Source of the DNA: Dactylorhiza incarnata
Lineage: Eukaryota; Streptophyta; Magnoliopsida; Asparagales; Orchidaceae
Assembly (NCBI GenBank): GCA_033032865.1
Contig: JAWHQI010000520.1
Span: 186,001-250,000 of the forward strand
Reading direction: 5' to 3'
Length of the DNA stretch: 64,000 nt
Positions 1 through 11,194 of this stretch are shown here, in pieces. The stretch's first letter is position 1. Each line of letters begins with the position of its first letter. A model generated the notes under the pieces. The model had not been told where the DNA came from, did no database searches, and was given only the letters and a program-made list of their open reading frames with translations. The translations under genes were made by a program, and so were the position numbers.

Positions 1-807
1 GTTTTTATACTTACTATGATAGGTTGTCATTAGGAATGTCAGTAGTATTTTTGAGGAAGATTGTTAACAACAATATGTTCGAGGAGTTATCATTAAATTC
101 ATCAATTTTATTAAAGCTGATTTGATATGAGAAATTTTTTAATAAAAAAATAAAAAAACTCGTGTATAAATATTTTTCACAATAATTAATTGATAGTACG
201 TTTATTTTAAGTTGCATTAATTAAATGATAGAGACGGACTCCGGTGCCTGTTGCAATTGGTCGTAGGGGCTGAATCTTGTGCCCATCACTCGTGAATATA
301 TAAGTGTAAAGATAAATAATGAATGCAATACATTATAATTGGATATTGCGAGCATATACACATATATATGATGTATGTTGGGAAGGTGGGGGATTCGGCT
401 AATTCTTAAAACTAGTCCAAGGCTAGGACCGGTTTAACAGGTAGTATTTATCTTTTCTTTGTTGGGTGGTAATAGACAATGCATAGCAAAATAGATTATG
501 GCCTACAATATGATTTGCATGATTTTTATGGAGATGGACTATCCTTATATATGTGGCATGTTTTCTTTATTGCTGAGCTTCTGCATTCATAATAATCATA
601 ATGCATAGAATATCAAGTGAAATGTTGCATCTTTTTAATTTCAATAGTGATGTTTTAGGATTTGAGCACAGGGCAGTAGTCAAAGACAAGAAAATATAAA
701 AAGAATAAAGTTTTGATAACCTCCTTATCTCTTTCATCATAATCAATGTATTACATCACAAACCTTTAAAAATAGGCGTATAACACTAGTTGCATACCAC
801 TCAAGGC
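1..807. other. AT-rich intergenic DNA, no gene seen
   Basis: No open reading frame of convincing composition and no splice-supported exon was found. Around 240-310 there is a GC-richer patch with a cACTCg core followed by an AT stretch. It resembles patches at about 18530, 19720 and 27750, which end in gTCACTC followed by TA-rich sequence. The rest is AT-rich and unassigned. Confidence 0.5.
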
Positions 808-1394
808 TGTTGTAGATCGGATTAGATTGGACCGTCTTAGCCCGAGAGCGTTCGAGCGCGTAAACAGTCAAAGAAAAAGAGAAAGGTGACAAGACAATTT
901 TTTTAACGTGGAAAATCCGTCAACTAGGTGAAAAATCACGCAGGCGGGTCTATGCAGCCAAAACTTCCATTATTTGTTGGTTGTTGTACATAGCTGTTTT
1001 GGAAAACTTGAGAGCGACATGTCACCTCTCTTTACAATTGTTTTGGAAAACTAAGTCTTTTGTCTATTGCAGAGGGGAATGCTGTGCTCTGAGCGCTCTA
1101 GAGATTTTGACTACTGCTTGATGGTTGGATCGATGTGTTTTGTGCGTCTTTGTCTATGTGGTTTTTCTCTTGCTGCGTGAGAGGAGGTTGGAGTGTTGGT
1201 CTTGCTGGAGGCTGGAGCGCTTATTCTTGAGTGCGCGGAGTGCTTGTTCTTGAGTACGTGGTGGTGCGCCTGGAGCGGTCTTGAGAGCGAGGCGCGCTGA
1301 GGCCCGCTTGGAGTGGTCTTGAGAGCAGAGCGCACAGAGGCACTTGGAGGGGTCTTAGGAGCGGAGCGCACGGAGGCGTGATTGGAGCGGAACG

Positions 1395-1525
1395 CTCGCT
1401 CGAAGGCGCTAAAAATCTTCGAAGAAGCTCAAAAATCTTCAAAGGATTCTTCGAAGACGAATTAGATCTTTGAAGATACTTCAAGGTCTCCTTCGAAGAT
1501 GATGAAGATCTTCAAGGATTGCTCT
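1395..1525. repeat. Degenerate tandem/palindromic GAAGATCTTC cluster
   Basis: Repeated short units built on ATCTTC and its complement, such as cttcgaagaag, aatcttcaaagg and gaagatcttcaagg. The same kind of cluster lies at 7076-7180 and 53700-53800. All three sit between the conserved aacgtggaaaa block and the TATA box of a minus-oriented LTR, so they are probably part of the transcribed R/U5 region of one LTR lineage. Confidence 0.55.
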
Positions 1526-1854
1526 TTCTCTTGCACTTAGGAGGAAAGGAGGGAGAAGAGGAAGATGGAAAAAAAAGAAGTCTTAGGTTCTATTTATAGT
1601 TTTTGAGGGCGACACTTTCATAATTAAACGGGTGGTTAGGGTGGTTAGGGTGGTTAGGTGGCTACCCACACACCATAACCAATTTATGTGTTATACACTC
1701 ACCATAATCAATTTATGTATTATACGCACACTCATTATGAATATGGCAACGCGCACACTAGTTTGTATAGTTTTGTGGTGATATGTATTCATATGACGGA
1801 TATGGTTATGCGCACACCATAATCATATTATTTGTTATACGCTGACCGTATTGA

Positions 1855-2105
1855 AGGATTTTACTATCTTCATCACACGATATGAGATTTTACTATTTAC
1901 ACCTCATGTTGGAGGATTTTATTATTTGCATTCCATGATGTGAGATTTTACTATTTACACCCCCATGTTGGAGGATTTTATTATTTGCACCATATGATGT
2001 GGGATTTTACTATTTGCACCACATGATGTGGGATTTAACTATTTGCACCCCATGATGTGGAATTTTACTATTTGTACCACATGATGAAGGATTTTACTAT
2101 TTGCA
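1855..2105. repeat. 29-bp tandem repeat in the U3 of the 808-2151 LTR
   Basis: About nine imperfect copies of a 29-bp unit containing gatgtggg and attttactatttgcac. Spacing is 29 bp in the cleanest copies near 1985-2100. A looser repeat with caatttatgtgttatac lies just before it (about 1670-1850), and a 10-bp GGTTAGGGTG repeat lies at about 1628-1660. Confidence 0.7.
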
Positions 2106-2186
2106 CCCACGTGTTGGGTGGTTATGGGGCTAGTGAGGTTTACTTCGGTCAACCTCATTTCCTCCTCCAAATAAGGCGGGTGCTTT

Positions 2187-2649
2187 TGTAACGACCCAGA
2201 AGCCGACGTACGGGCTTAGCCCTAGCCTCAACTGGCCTTGCTACCGGGTTGTAGCCCAAGCACCCCAAAGCCTCTTTGTGCCACTATTTCTCAGCAACGA
2301 CGCATTGTTGAGGCCGGGTCTCGAACCCGCAACCTCCTTGATAAGGAGTTTTCAAACCACTCCTCATCACCAATTGAGTTGCAGCTCAATTGGTGATGAG
2401 AAGTGAAAGAACTATATAGTTAAGCGTGCTCGGGCTGGAGTAGTACTGGGATGGGTGACCTCCTGGGAAGGCCCCGTAGAGGCACTTAATTGGATCACTT
2501 CTCACCAAAGGGAGGTTGTGGCCACCAACAACCCGCATGTAGGCTGGAGAGGGGTTGGGGTGCTTGGGGTGCAGCCCGGTAATGGTCGCCAGGCGACGCA
2601 GTCGGTGGACGTTGTCCCAATTGTAAGTCCAGGGCCTTGGGACGTTACA
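2187..2649 (+). mobile_element. Cassandra-like element (5S-bearing), probably rearranged
   Basis: The unit starts TGTAACG (2187) and ends CGTTACA (2649), the termini typical of Cassandra TRIM LTRs, and it contains a 5S rRNA-like segment. The flanking 5-mers gcttt and gtttt differ at one base and could be a decayed target duplication. At 463 bp it is longer than a usual Cassandra LTR. The left arm and the reverse complement of the right arm both start TGTAACG and share ACCGGG followed by CCCAAGCACCCCAA at similar distances. A near-perfect palindrome at about 2364-2401 lies between them, so this may be two LTR portions joined head to head. Read on the minus strand, the left arm also has a tRNA-like box B (GGGTTCGAGACCC) and a box A-like ctcaattggtgatgagg, so an inserted SINE is an alternative. 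Confidence 0.6.
2419..2470 (+). pseudogene. 5S rRNA-derived segment (3' half, internal promoter)
   Basis: This stretch reads as the second half of plant 5S rRNA. It has the box A region (GTTAAGCGTGCTCGGGC), the intermediate element (TAGTACT) and box C (GGATGGGTGACCTCCTGGG) in the right order and spacing. The first half of 5S is missing or unrecognisable, so this is not a 5S gene. In Cassandra elements such a segment lies inside the LTR and can carry a Pol III promoter. Confidence 0.75.
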
Positions 2650-3189
2650 GTTTTGGCTATTCGCAGCTCGAAATAGGGGGTACCTATCATTTGCCCCCCA
2701 AATTCCCGTAGTCTGACACTCTTGCAAGGGTACAATAATTTTTCTTCTTAGCGTGTGTGCTGAATTCGTGCGGGCAAACAACCCATTGTAGCCATGCCGG
2801 AGGTGGATGGCGGCGATAGCGGCGTTGACGGTGACGACGGTGATGGTTACACCTCAGGTAGTTATGTCGTTAGTGGGGGCTCTTTGGATAACCGAACCAT
2901 ATTGAGGGGGTGTGGTTAGCGCCTCTAAAGGTGCTCATCATTTGCCCCCCCCCCCCCCCCCCCCACCACCACCACCAAATCCTCGTGGCTTTGAGTCGAA
3001 GAAAATGGAGGGCGGGGACTTATACTTGAAATCTGGACGACGCACATAATGTTTTGCGGTGGTGTCCGTACGACAAATTCTCTAAGAGGTGCACAAGATA
3101 AGCTAGCCACTCGGCAGAGAGCTTGCTTGCGGTTGTGCGAGTAGCAAGATGCTCGGGATGTGCGGAGGGAGGAACTCACACTGGGTGTA
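2650..3189. other. Non-coding spacer with a 20-C tract
   Basis: Contains ttttggctattcgcag directly after the Cassandra-like end, then tatcatttgcccccc (about 2687-2700). The similar tcatcatttgccccc (about 2936) runs into 20 C (2945-2964) and a CCA repeat. The complement of the first block resembles gatttggggggcaa with ctgcggatagc at 5340-5400. No gene is supported. Confidence 0.45.
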
Positions 3190-4240
3190 TCGCACACTGA
3201 GAATGGTGCGCCTGCGTGCTGCGTGAATGCGGAAGGGGCGCTTGCGCATTGTGCGCGCGTGAGGAGCATCCGCGCGCTGTGCGCGCAAAGGACATGCGCC
3301 TGCGAGCTATGCTCGTATGGGATGTGCGTCTACGCGTCGTGTGCACGCGGGACGTGCGCCCGCGCGCTATGCATGCGTGGGATGGCCGCACGCGCGCTGT
3401 GCGCGTGCGGGGAGTGAGCCTGTGCGTTGTGCGCTAGTGGGAAGGCTGTGCGTGAGCGAGACGTGCCCCACACGCTCTGCTCGTGCGGGGTGTGCGTCTA
3501 TGCGTTGTGTGCATGCGGAACGTGCGCCCGCGCGCCGTGCGCGGGTGGGATGGCCGCACGCGCGCTGTGCGCGCGCGGGGAGTGAGCTCGTGTGTTGTGC
3601 GCTAGCGGAAAGGCTGCCCGCGCGCTGTGCGCGAGCGGGATGTGCACCCGCGCGCTTTGCGCACGCCGGACGTTTCCCCGCGTGTTGTGCGTGCGCGGTA
3701 CGTGCGCTGTGTGCGTGCGCGGGGAGGCTGGCCACGTGCTGTGCGCGTGGGGAGTCTTCCAGTGTGCGCGGAGGCTTCCCGCACGCTGTGCGCGTGGAGG
3801 CTGCCTGTGCTCTATGTGCGCGATGGATGTGCGCCTGCGCGCACAACATGCGCCCGCGCGCTGTGCGCGTGGGGGACGAGCGCCCGCGCGCTGTGCGCGC
3901 GGGGGACGTGCGGACGTGCGCCCTCCTGTCGTGGGCGTGGGGGACGTACGGACTTGCGCCCGCCTGTCGTGGGCGCAGGGAACGAGCGCACGCGCGCTGC
4001 GCGCGCGCGGGAGGAGCGTCCACGCATTGTGGGCGCACAGGATGTGCGCCCTCCTGTCGTGGGCACGCGGGACGTGCGCCCGCCTATTGGGGGCGCGCAG
4101 GACGTGCTCCCGCGCGCTATGCACGACGTGCGCACGCGGGAAGGCTGCATGCGCGTCGTGCGCGCGCGCGGAGTGCGCTCGCACACTGCGAGAGCGCGGA
4201 GAGTGCGCACGCACGATGGGAGCGCGCGGGGAGCGCGCGC
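3190..4240. repeat. GC-rich ~30-bp degenerate minisatellite
   Basis: About 1 kb of roughly 30-bp units built on gcccgcgcgctgtgcgcg and a variable ggga end. It is extremely CpG-rich and has no stop codons in several frames, giving long Arg/Ala/Cys-rich open frames on both strands that are artefacts of the repeat. It ends just before the retroelement segment starting at 4258 and may be a U3 array, as in other LTRs of the window. Confidence 0.7.
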
Positions 4241-4257
4241 AGGAATGTCTCCCTACT

Positions 4258-6710
4258 CTAAGTGCTCTGAATTGCACTCGTTACTAGTACCTTCCGCTAT
4301 AAAAACAGCTTCCCTACTCTGGTGTGTAGTAATGTTCGCTTAGCATCATTGTCGATGTGTGACGTTGGAAAACCGAAGGGAGGGAACGGAGATGGATATA
4401 CCTCCGTTGGACCTTCGGCTTCGAACGAGAAAGCTTTTCACCATCATAGGGAGTCCGCTCTTCGACCACGCTATCAATTTGAACGAGAAATCTCTTCACC
4501 GTCATAGTGAGTCTCCCCCCCCCCCCCCCTATGGTCACCATCGATTCGAACGAGAAAGCTCTTCACCGTCGCGCCATAGGAAGTCCGCTCCCAGATCGTG
4601 ATATCGGTTCGAACAAGAAAGCTCTTCACTATCATAATTGGTCTACGCCACCGTCAGAGTCTACCCCCCTCATGGTCGCAATTGGTTCGAACGAGAAAGC
4701 TTTTCACCATCATAGTAGGTCAGCATTTTGACTGCAACCATGAGTACGAATGAGAGAGCTCTTTACCAGTGCAACAAGCATGTGCACCGCCATCACCGAA
4801 AAATCGCCAACAAGCAAGAGCACACTCTCAGAGCGACGGGTAAGAGCTCTCCATCAACACAATCCAGCGTCAGAGCCATCGCCATCGTTCGGAGCCACCC
4901 TCCTCCCAAACAACACAAAATACAGATAAAGTGCATAAAGGGAGAACAACTCAGCCCACAATGTCTACATCAAGACGACCGTCCTAAGGAAGGTCTCCCA
5001 CACCGAGACATGTGACGCTGCATCCGCACTTTCTCAACCATACAAATAGTTTTCTCAATGCCTCTATGGAATGAGATCCCACACTCGTCCTCCAGTAGCA
5101 GCTCCCTCTCTGTGGTCATGATCTTCGCGCACAGCCCCTTCGAAGTTTGAGAATGCACCTCTGTAAAGGACAATAAATCTCTGTACTCAGCAACTCCCAC
5201 AGCCTTAATCTTCTCGACATACTTCTCTAAGGATGAAAGCATTTCCACCTCGCCTCCACTACTCCATGCACTTAAGCCGCAACAAGCAGAAATTTAGGAA
5301 AATTCTACGCACTCCTCTGGCTGCGAGCGTGGACTCCGAGGATTTGGGGGGCAATTTATAGGTATCCCTTTTATTTTATTTAAGGTGGGCTGCGGATAGC
5401 ACATTCTCCACCAAAATGTTGTTGCAGGTAGCTGAACCTCTTCATTATGAGTAATTCTCATAATTGGAGAAGAGGGAACCGCCCGTAATGGCCTAGGGAA
5501 CCTCCCACGACTATCAGGGATGAAAGCATGCATGTGCACGATCCTAGCCGCACCTCGGATGGCCTCAACCACACGCGCGTGGCAGCGCTCACAGTACCAC
5601 CAGTAGCGTTCGCGGTACCGCCCGCTACATCAAGCCAATCGCGTGCGCGGAAGCGTGCACCGTACCACCCGTAGCATTCGTAGTACCGCCCGTAGCATTT
5701 GTGCTACCACCAACAGTGTGCACGCTAGTGCCGTCATCGCTTGCAGTAGAGCCTACAGTGTACACGAAAGTGCGTGCGGCAATGCACAGGCTGCGGCGGC
5801 GCACTCGCGAGAGCGTGCGCATGAGAGAGAGAGAGGCGGCGAAGCGCGCGAGAGAGCGTGTGCACAATAACTCACGCGCGCAACTTCTCGTGCGCACGTG
5901 TGCACAGTCACGCGTTTGTCCCTTGTCGCGCGACATGGGTTGTGTTCCCCCTAGGGTGCGCCCTTGGTCACACACTCTTTTGTCGCACCCCCCATGGCAA
6001 GCAACCTTGGTCGCGCCCCCATTTGCACGCTTCTGTTTGTCACACGACCATGTGCACGCTCGTAACGCACAGAACGCTTTCGTGCTCACTGTGTTCATAG
6101 AATGGGTTCACGCTCATGGCGCTCATAACGTCTCTGCACTAACTCCGAGCACAATACGCTTCCGAGCTCACTGCGCACTTGGAACACTTTTGCGCTCACT
6201 ACGCGCTCAGAACGCCCACACGTTTAGGTGAGCGCACTCATAACATCACTGCGCTCACGCAAGCGCATGGAAATACTTCCAAGTGCACTCTACAATTTTC
6301 CCTCTTTACCTCTTGTGTTCACAAGGATTGCATGGCTGTTCGCATTTCGTTACCCACCAATCCAGCATGAACTGCCCGGCCGGGAGCAAAATCATTATAT
6401 CAACAAAAATTCCGATTCGTGTGCTCTAGATCGAGGGAAGAGATTCATCCGTCCAATAGTTATTGGCGGTTACAACGACGTAATTACCAAATCGCTTCTG
6501 TCAAAGCTAAAAAATGAGCTCTGAGCCTTCATTTCAAGAGACCTGACTTCCTGCACCAGAGAGAGCATTTTCGTAGATCTTTCAGAATTCTCATTTGATG
6601 TTCGATGACTCCCTTGAAGATCTTTTTCGGGACTCAGAAGATTTACTTCATGCCTCTCGAAGATCCCCTACGACCCCAATGTTAAAATTGTTTTTTCTTT
6701 GAATTGAACT
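4258..6710 (+). mobile_element. Retroelement segment, copy 1
   Basis: About 2.45 kb that is co-linear with 11195-13860. In order: a TATA-like box (cgctataaaaacag, about 4298); a degenerate ~75-bp tandem array with gaacgagaaagctcttcacc (4420-4720) and a C15 tract (4515-4529); a block with an antisense reading frame; and arrays with gtaccgcccgtagcatt (5590-5720) and gctcagaacgc-type units (6060-6250). It then has a second TATA-like region followed by ttcatttcaagagacctga (about 6530). The last block is homologous, on the opposite strand, to the TATA region of the 6711 LTR (about 7200-7240), so both belong to one LTR family in opposite orientations. It is cut at 6710 by that LTR. Confidence 0.6.
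4970..5248 (-). pseudogene. Antisense reading frame conserved between segment copies
   Basis: A 92-codon frame starting MEMLSSLEKYVEKIKAVG, with a central AEYRDLLSFTEVHSQTS and a basic C-terminus. The same protein start recurs at 12420 with few changes (EKYVEK to EQYVEK, DLLSF to DSLAF), followed there by a local duplication and frameshift. It runs opposite to the TATA-like boxes of the segment. I do not recognise the family; it looks helical and charged. It may be a captured gene fragment or a remnant gag. The copies are similar because they are paralogous repeats, so selection is not shown. Confidence 0.35.
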
Positions 6711-7980
6711 TGTTGCGGGTCGCTTGGGTCTCTTGGTAGACCGATCAACTTGAACCGTCATAGATCTGAAGCGAACCAAGCGCGCTAACTGTCAATTAGA
6801 GAATCGTTAAGTACACTGAGACTTTTTAACGTGGAAAACCCGGAAAGGGTAAAAAACCACGCGGTCAGAGCTGTGCCGACCAAACTCCACTATCTCCCGG
6901 GGGGTTACAATCAGACACTTAGAATTCGAGCGCGACAGGCCACCGCTCGTTACAATAATAGAGAGAGAGAACTCTGAAGGTGACATGCCATATCTCGAAA
7001 AACTAAGTCTTTTCTCTTCTGAGAACTGTGGTGAGAACAAAAGTGAGAATGCTGAGTCGCCTTTCGGGAGAAGGGAAATCTCCCAGTCCACGAAGGAGAT
7101 CTTCAAGCACCGAAGGAGATCTTCAAGTGCGAAGGAGATCTTCAAGCACCGAAGGAGAACTCAAAGGAAATCTTCGACAGAGCTCTCTCGGGTGCAGAAG
7201 GCAAAGTCCCTTGAAATGAAGGCTCTGTGCTCCTTTTATAGCTTTAGTCGGGGGTAGCCCGGTAATTTTGCCGTCGTAACCACCGTAATCACCTGACGGG
7301 TGAATCACGTTGGTCGATTCGGAGCACACAAATCGCCATTTTTCGTAAATGACCATCTCGCCCTTCGGGTAGTTCGGGCAGCTTTGTTGAAGGTAAGAAA
7401 GACGACAAGCGGGTCCTGCAATCTGAGAGATTATGAAATGTTAGCTGCGCGCGCGTTCAGAACGTGGAATTGTTCTGAGCATGTGGTGAAGCGTTCAGAG
7501 CGCGCAATGAACTGGGGGCGTTCTGGGCGCGCAGCGAGCGCGGGAGCGCTCTGAGCGCACAACGAACACGAGAGCATTCTGAGCGAGTGGAGAGGTGAGG
7601 AGTTGCGCCCATCAAGGGGAATTGGGCTCCGATCATACCCGACGAGCGGCGCGACTCCAACCAGGCCTCCTGTGAGCCCCCCTGCGAAAAAGGGTGGAGA
7701 TGTCTTGTCCGCTCCCTGCTAGGGAGAGGGGTGCGGTCGGCCGCACCCGCACGGAGTGCGGCTTGGCCGCACCCCAAGGGGGGTGCGGCCTGGCCTCACC
7801 CTTAGGGGGGTGCTTCCTGGCCTCACCCCTAGGGGGGTGCGGCCTGGCCGCACCCCTTCCAGGCGGTTGGCGCTACTGCACGCTAGCGGTAGCGCCGCGC
7901 GGTACCGCCATGCCGGTCGTGCGCGGTAGCACGCGCGCTAGCGCGGGCGGTAGCGCGCGGGAATGTGCGTGACGCTACTG
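6711..7980 (-). mobile_element. LTR of the TGTTGCGGGTC family, minus orientation
   Basis: The forward edge TGTTGCGGGTCGC at 6711 mirrors the GACCCGCAACA edge at 17027-17037. The aacgtggaaaaccc block is at about 6828 and gagatcttc repeats lie at 7076-7180. A TATA box (complement of ccttttatagc) is at about 7235, and on the minus strand it is followed by agccttcatttcaagg as in the plus copies. U3 is a series of GC-rich arrays: gcgttcagagcgcgcaa-type units (7440-7570), gtgcggcctggccgcacccc units (7725-7860) and gcggtagcgcg units (7870-7985). The upper edge is not defined by a target duplication; 7980 is where array sequence stops. Confidence 0.55.
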
Positions 7981-7985
7981 CACGT

Positions 7986-8204
7986 GGCGCTTGTTCTGCA
8001 TGGCTGTGCGCTTTTGCGCGGTCGGTTGGAAATGACGATTTTGGCCCACTCTCCCCTCATTACTTTAGTGATAGAGTGTGAGTTTGAGAATAACCGTCAC
8101 CCGGCTTTACATATTATAGGAGGAAGCTCACGATGTATGCGTATGAGAACTGATTACTCTAGCTAGCTCTATCTAAATATATTTCAAATTTCAATGATGT
8201 AAAA
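7986..8204. other. Spacer between LTR and duplicated block
   Basis: About 220 bp of unassigned sequence. No gene, no repeat copy and no structural signal was recognised. Confidence 0.4.
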
Positions 8205-8345
8205 GTCAGCTAATGATGATTTAAAATCTTACAAATATTTGATTTACACTCGGATGGGAAGTAGCTTTGTAAAATGTAACTAGCCGCTTCCTAACTGGAA
8301 CTCTTTCCAAAACTACGACTCAGGCTCTTCATCTTCCCCGACTGT
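8205..8345. repeat. Dispersed repeat, copy also at 17630-17765
   Basis: The blocks at 8205-8345 and 17630-17765 share gatttaaaatct, atttgattta, ttccta-actggaactctttt and cttcttccccgactgta in the same order. Here the block runs directly into the 125-bp satellite. At 17.7 kb it precedes a possible terminal exon. It may be an old segmental duplicate or a dispersed non-autonomous repeat. Confidence 0.55.
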
Positions 8346-10100
8346 ATCCCATATTTGGAGCAGAGCGGACAGATTGATGTTTTGACTTTATTTCAGTATT
8401 GCCTATAATTAAAAGCTGATTTGAAGACGAGACATTCCTTTAGGGTCAACCCTAAATAGTACTAAACTGGTCGCCGCTTTTGGAGTAGAGCGGACGATCG
8501 ATGTTTTGCCTTTTATTTCAGTATTGCCTATAATTTGGAGTTGACCTAAAGACAGGACATTCCTTTAGGGTCAACCCTAAATAGTGCCGAACTGACCACC
8601 ACTTTTGGGGCAGAGCGGACAGACCAATATTTTGGCTTTTATTTCAGTATTGCTTATAATTTAGAGTTGACATGAAGACGGGACATTCCTTCAGGGTCAA
8701 ACCTAAATAGTACTGAACTGGTCGCCGCTCTTAGAGTAGAGCAGGCAGATCGATGTTTTGGCTTTTATTTCGGTATTGCCTATAATGTAGAGTTGACCTG
8801 AAGACAGGTCATTCCTTCAAGGTCAACCCTAAATAGTATCGAACTGGCCGCCTCTCTTGGAGTAGAGCGGACGATCGATGTTTTCGCTTTTATTTCAGTA
8901 TTGCCTATAATTTAGAGTTGACCTGAAGACGTGACATTTCTTCAGGGTCAACCCTAAATAGTACTGAACTGGCCGTCGTTTGGGGGTAGAGCAGACAAAT
9001 CGATATTTTGGATTTTATTTTAGTATTGCCAATAATTTAGAGTCAGCCTAAAGACGAGACATTCCTTCAGGGTCAACCCCAAATAGTACGGAACTGGCCG
9101 CCGCTTTTGGGGCAGAGCGGACAGATCAATGTTTTGGCTTTTATTTTAGTATTGCCTATAATTTAGAGTCAACCTAAAGACAGGACATTCCTTCAGGGTC
9201 AACCCTAAATAGTACCGAACTGGCCGCCTCTTTTGGGGCAGAGTGGACAGATCGATGTTTTGGATTTTATTTCAGTATTGCCTATAATTTCGAGTCGACT
9301 TGAAGACGGGACATTCCTTCAGGGTCAACCCTAAATAGTATCGAACTGGCTGTCATTTTTGGGGCAAAGAGGACAGATCACTTTTTTGGCTTTTCTTTTA
9401 GTATTGCCTATAATTTATAGTTGATCTAAAGACAGAACATTCCTTCAGGGTCAACCCTAAATAGTACCGAACTGGTCGCCGCTTTTGGAACAGAGCAGAC
9501 AGATCAACGTTTTGGATTTTATTTCAGTATCGTCTATAATTTAGAGTTGACCTAAAGACGAGACATTCCTTCACGGTCAACCCTAAATAGTAAGTAGTGA
9601 ACTAGCTGCCGCTCTTGGAGTAAAGCGGATAGATCGATGTTTTGACTTTTATTTCAGTATTGCATATAATGTGGAGTTGACCTGAAGACGGTACATTCCT
9701 TTAGGGTCAACAATAAAAGCGTCAAACTGGTCGCCGTTTTGAAGCAGAGCAGACAGATCGAGGTTCTAGTTTTATTCCAGTATTACCTTTAACTGGTATC
9801 GAACTGTCCGCCACTCTTGTCAGTAGAGCAAAGCAAACAGTTTGATGTTTTGCTTTTATTCGGTTTTGTCTTTACTTAAGAGTTGACCCAGAGACGGAAT
9901 ATTCCTTCGAGGTTAACCTTAAATAGTCCAGAACTGGTCGTCGCTATTGTCAGTAGAGCTGAGCAGACGAGTTCGGGAATAAACCTCTTAATTTGGATCA
10001 CCATATATTATGGTTGACCTGGCGGCGAGACATTACATCAAGGTCAACCCTAAATAGTGTGGAACTCGATCGACTCTCTTGATAAGTAGAGCGTACAGTT
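8346..10100. repeat. 125-bp tandem satellite, ~14 copies
   Basis: Head-to-tail units of about 125 bp, measured from agggtcaaccctaaatagta at about 8441, 8566, 8691 and 8817. Each unit contains gcagagcggacagatcgatg, ttttatttcagtattgccta, a stem arm gttgacctgaag, attcc, the complementary arm cttcagggtcaac, and gaactggccgccgctttt. The first ten or so copies are well conserved; those after about 9700 are shorter and more diverged. No coding potential. The two arms would pair over 12 bp with a one-base bulge. Confidence 0.85.
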
Positions 10101-11194
10101 GAATTCCTTGTCATGACCACTGGCTTAATCGTTTAAAAGTCGGTAAATGGCAAGTGGTTGATTTCAAGCACAAGACTTGCTTTTCGTATACAAAAGCTCT
10201 TTGGTTGGATTAATTATTATAGCCATTATTGTGATCAAATTGGTTTGTAACTCAAGAGGCCACGATGCACAACAAGTCGAGCTAGGGACTGGGGCTTACC
10301 AGAGTCACATTGCTATAATTATGGTTCATGAGTCTGTTTGAGCTGAATAAGGATCCAACCTTTGACTCAATTCTTGGGTACTTTGATGTTGGTTTTGCTT
10401 GACTTATGAAGGCTTCGGTTTAAACGACCTAATTCATATCACTTCGTATTCTACGATGTATTCACCTTCGATAGAAATCATATCGCTATGATGGGAAATG
10501 TCCATACTGGGATCTAATCGGTGTCTTCATGAAATGTGCCTCTGAGATGTAATTCCTACGGGAATAGAATGTGCCTCCGTGATATACGGGAATGAGTTGT
10601 GCCTTTGAGATGTAATTCCTACGGGAATGAGTTGTGCCTTTGAGATGTAATTCCTACGGGAATTAATTGTGCTTCCGAGATGTAACTCCTACGAGAATGA
10701 AATGTGTCTTCTGAAAATGTTCCTTGGGGAGAATATCGGATGGACGAAGAGTTTTACTTTGAGGCAGCCTGCATGAAGGACGGACTTGGAGGACAACCCG
10801 TGTGAAAATAATAGAACTACGTGGGTCTGAGACCGTATGTGAAATAATAGGGAGTACGTAGGCGGCGGCCGTAGGAAGACCGCCTTGACCCAATAAAAGT
10901 ACAGATATTACTTCCCTTACGAATACTTTACTGCACTTGATGCTAGTAGGGATTGGATTCTATTCGTGGTAATTCTAATAACTTGTTATTAACACAGGTA
11001 ACATGTACGGTTGAAAGACTGCACCCAGGTGTTGAGGAAGTCACAGAGCATGCTACTTCAAGTATATATATGTGTTGGTAATGGAGCCTCGATTGATAGG
11101 ATTTAAAGCGACAGAAATATGATGTTACTCATACAAGTCTTGAGAATTGAGTTTCTCTGATAGTTAATCTTCCGCCATAATACTATACTTTTCG
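10101..11194. other. Unassigned non-coding region with a 35-bp repeat
   Basis: No gene was recognised. At about 10535-10700 there are some five imperfect copies of a 35-bp unit with gtgcctttgagatgtaattcc. The sequence is otherwise single-copy within the window. Confidence 0.5.

Larger units (their letters stand above)
808..2151 (-). mobile_element. LTR of a diverged LTR retrotransposon, minus orientation
   Basis: The forward left edge is TGTTGTAGATCGG, so on the minus strand the LTR ends in CAACA. Next comes a block around aacgtggaaaatcc and a cacgcagg run that recurs at about 6815, 53480 and 56460, always just inside a TGTTG- or TGTGG-type edge. A TATAAATA box lies on the minus strand at 1591-1598. 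Upstream of it (higher coordinates) is a tandem-repeat U3. A purine-rich tract on the minus strand (2152-2168, GGAGGAGGAAATGAGG) directly abuts a TGACCG edge at 2151, as expected of a polypurine tract followed by a 3' LTR. No coding part of this element was recognised. The right edge is inferred from this tract only. Confidence 0.5.

Noticed and set aside
1628..1660. Telomere-like GGTTAGGGTG repeats
   Set aside because: Only about three 10-bp units, not the plant TTTAGGG repeat, and inside an LTR.
2280..2400. A tRNA gene on the minus strand (box B GGGTTCGAGACCC)
   Set aside because: No cloverleaf with acceptor and anticodon stems could be drawn; better explained as a SINE or composite element.
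2386..2781. A 131-codon minus-strand frame
   Set aside because: Overlaps the 5S-bearing element; reading is through 5S-derived sequence in antisense.
3160..4287. Several long Arg/Ala/Cys-rich open frames on both strands
   Set aside because: They arise from a stop-poor GC-rich 30-bp repeat; composition is repetitive and frames exist on both strands at once.
8346..10100. CRISPR-like array
   Set aside because: The whole 125-bp unit is conserved with no repeat/spacer alternation, and the context is a plant genome.
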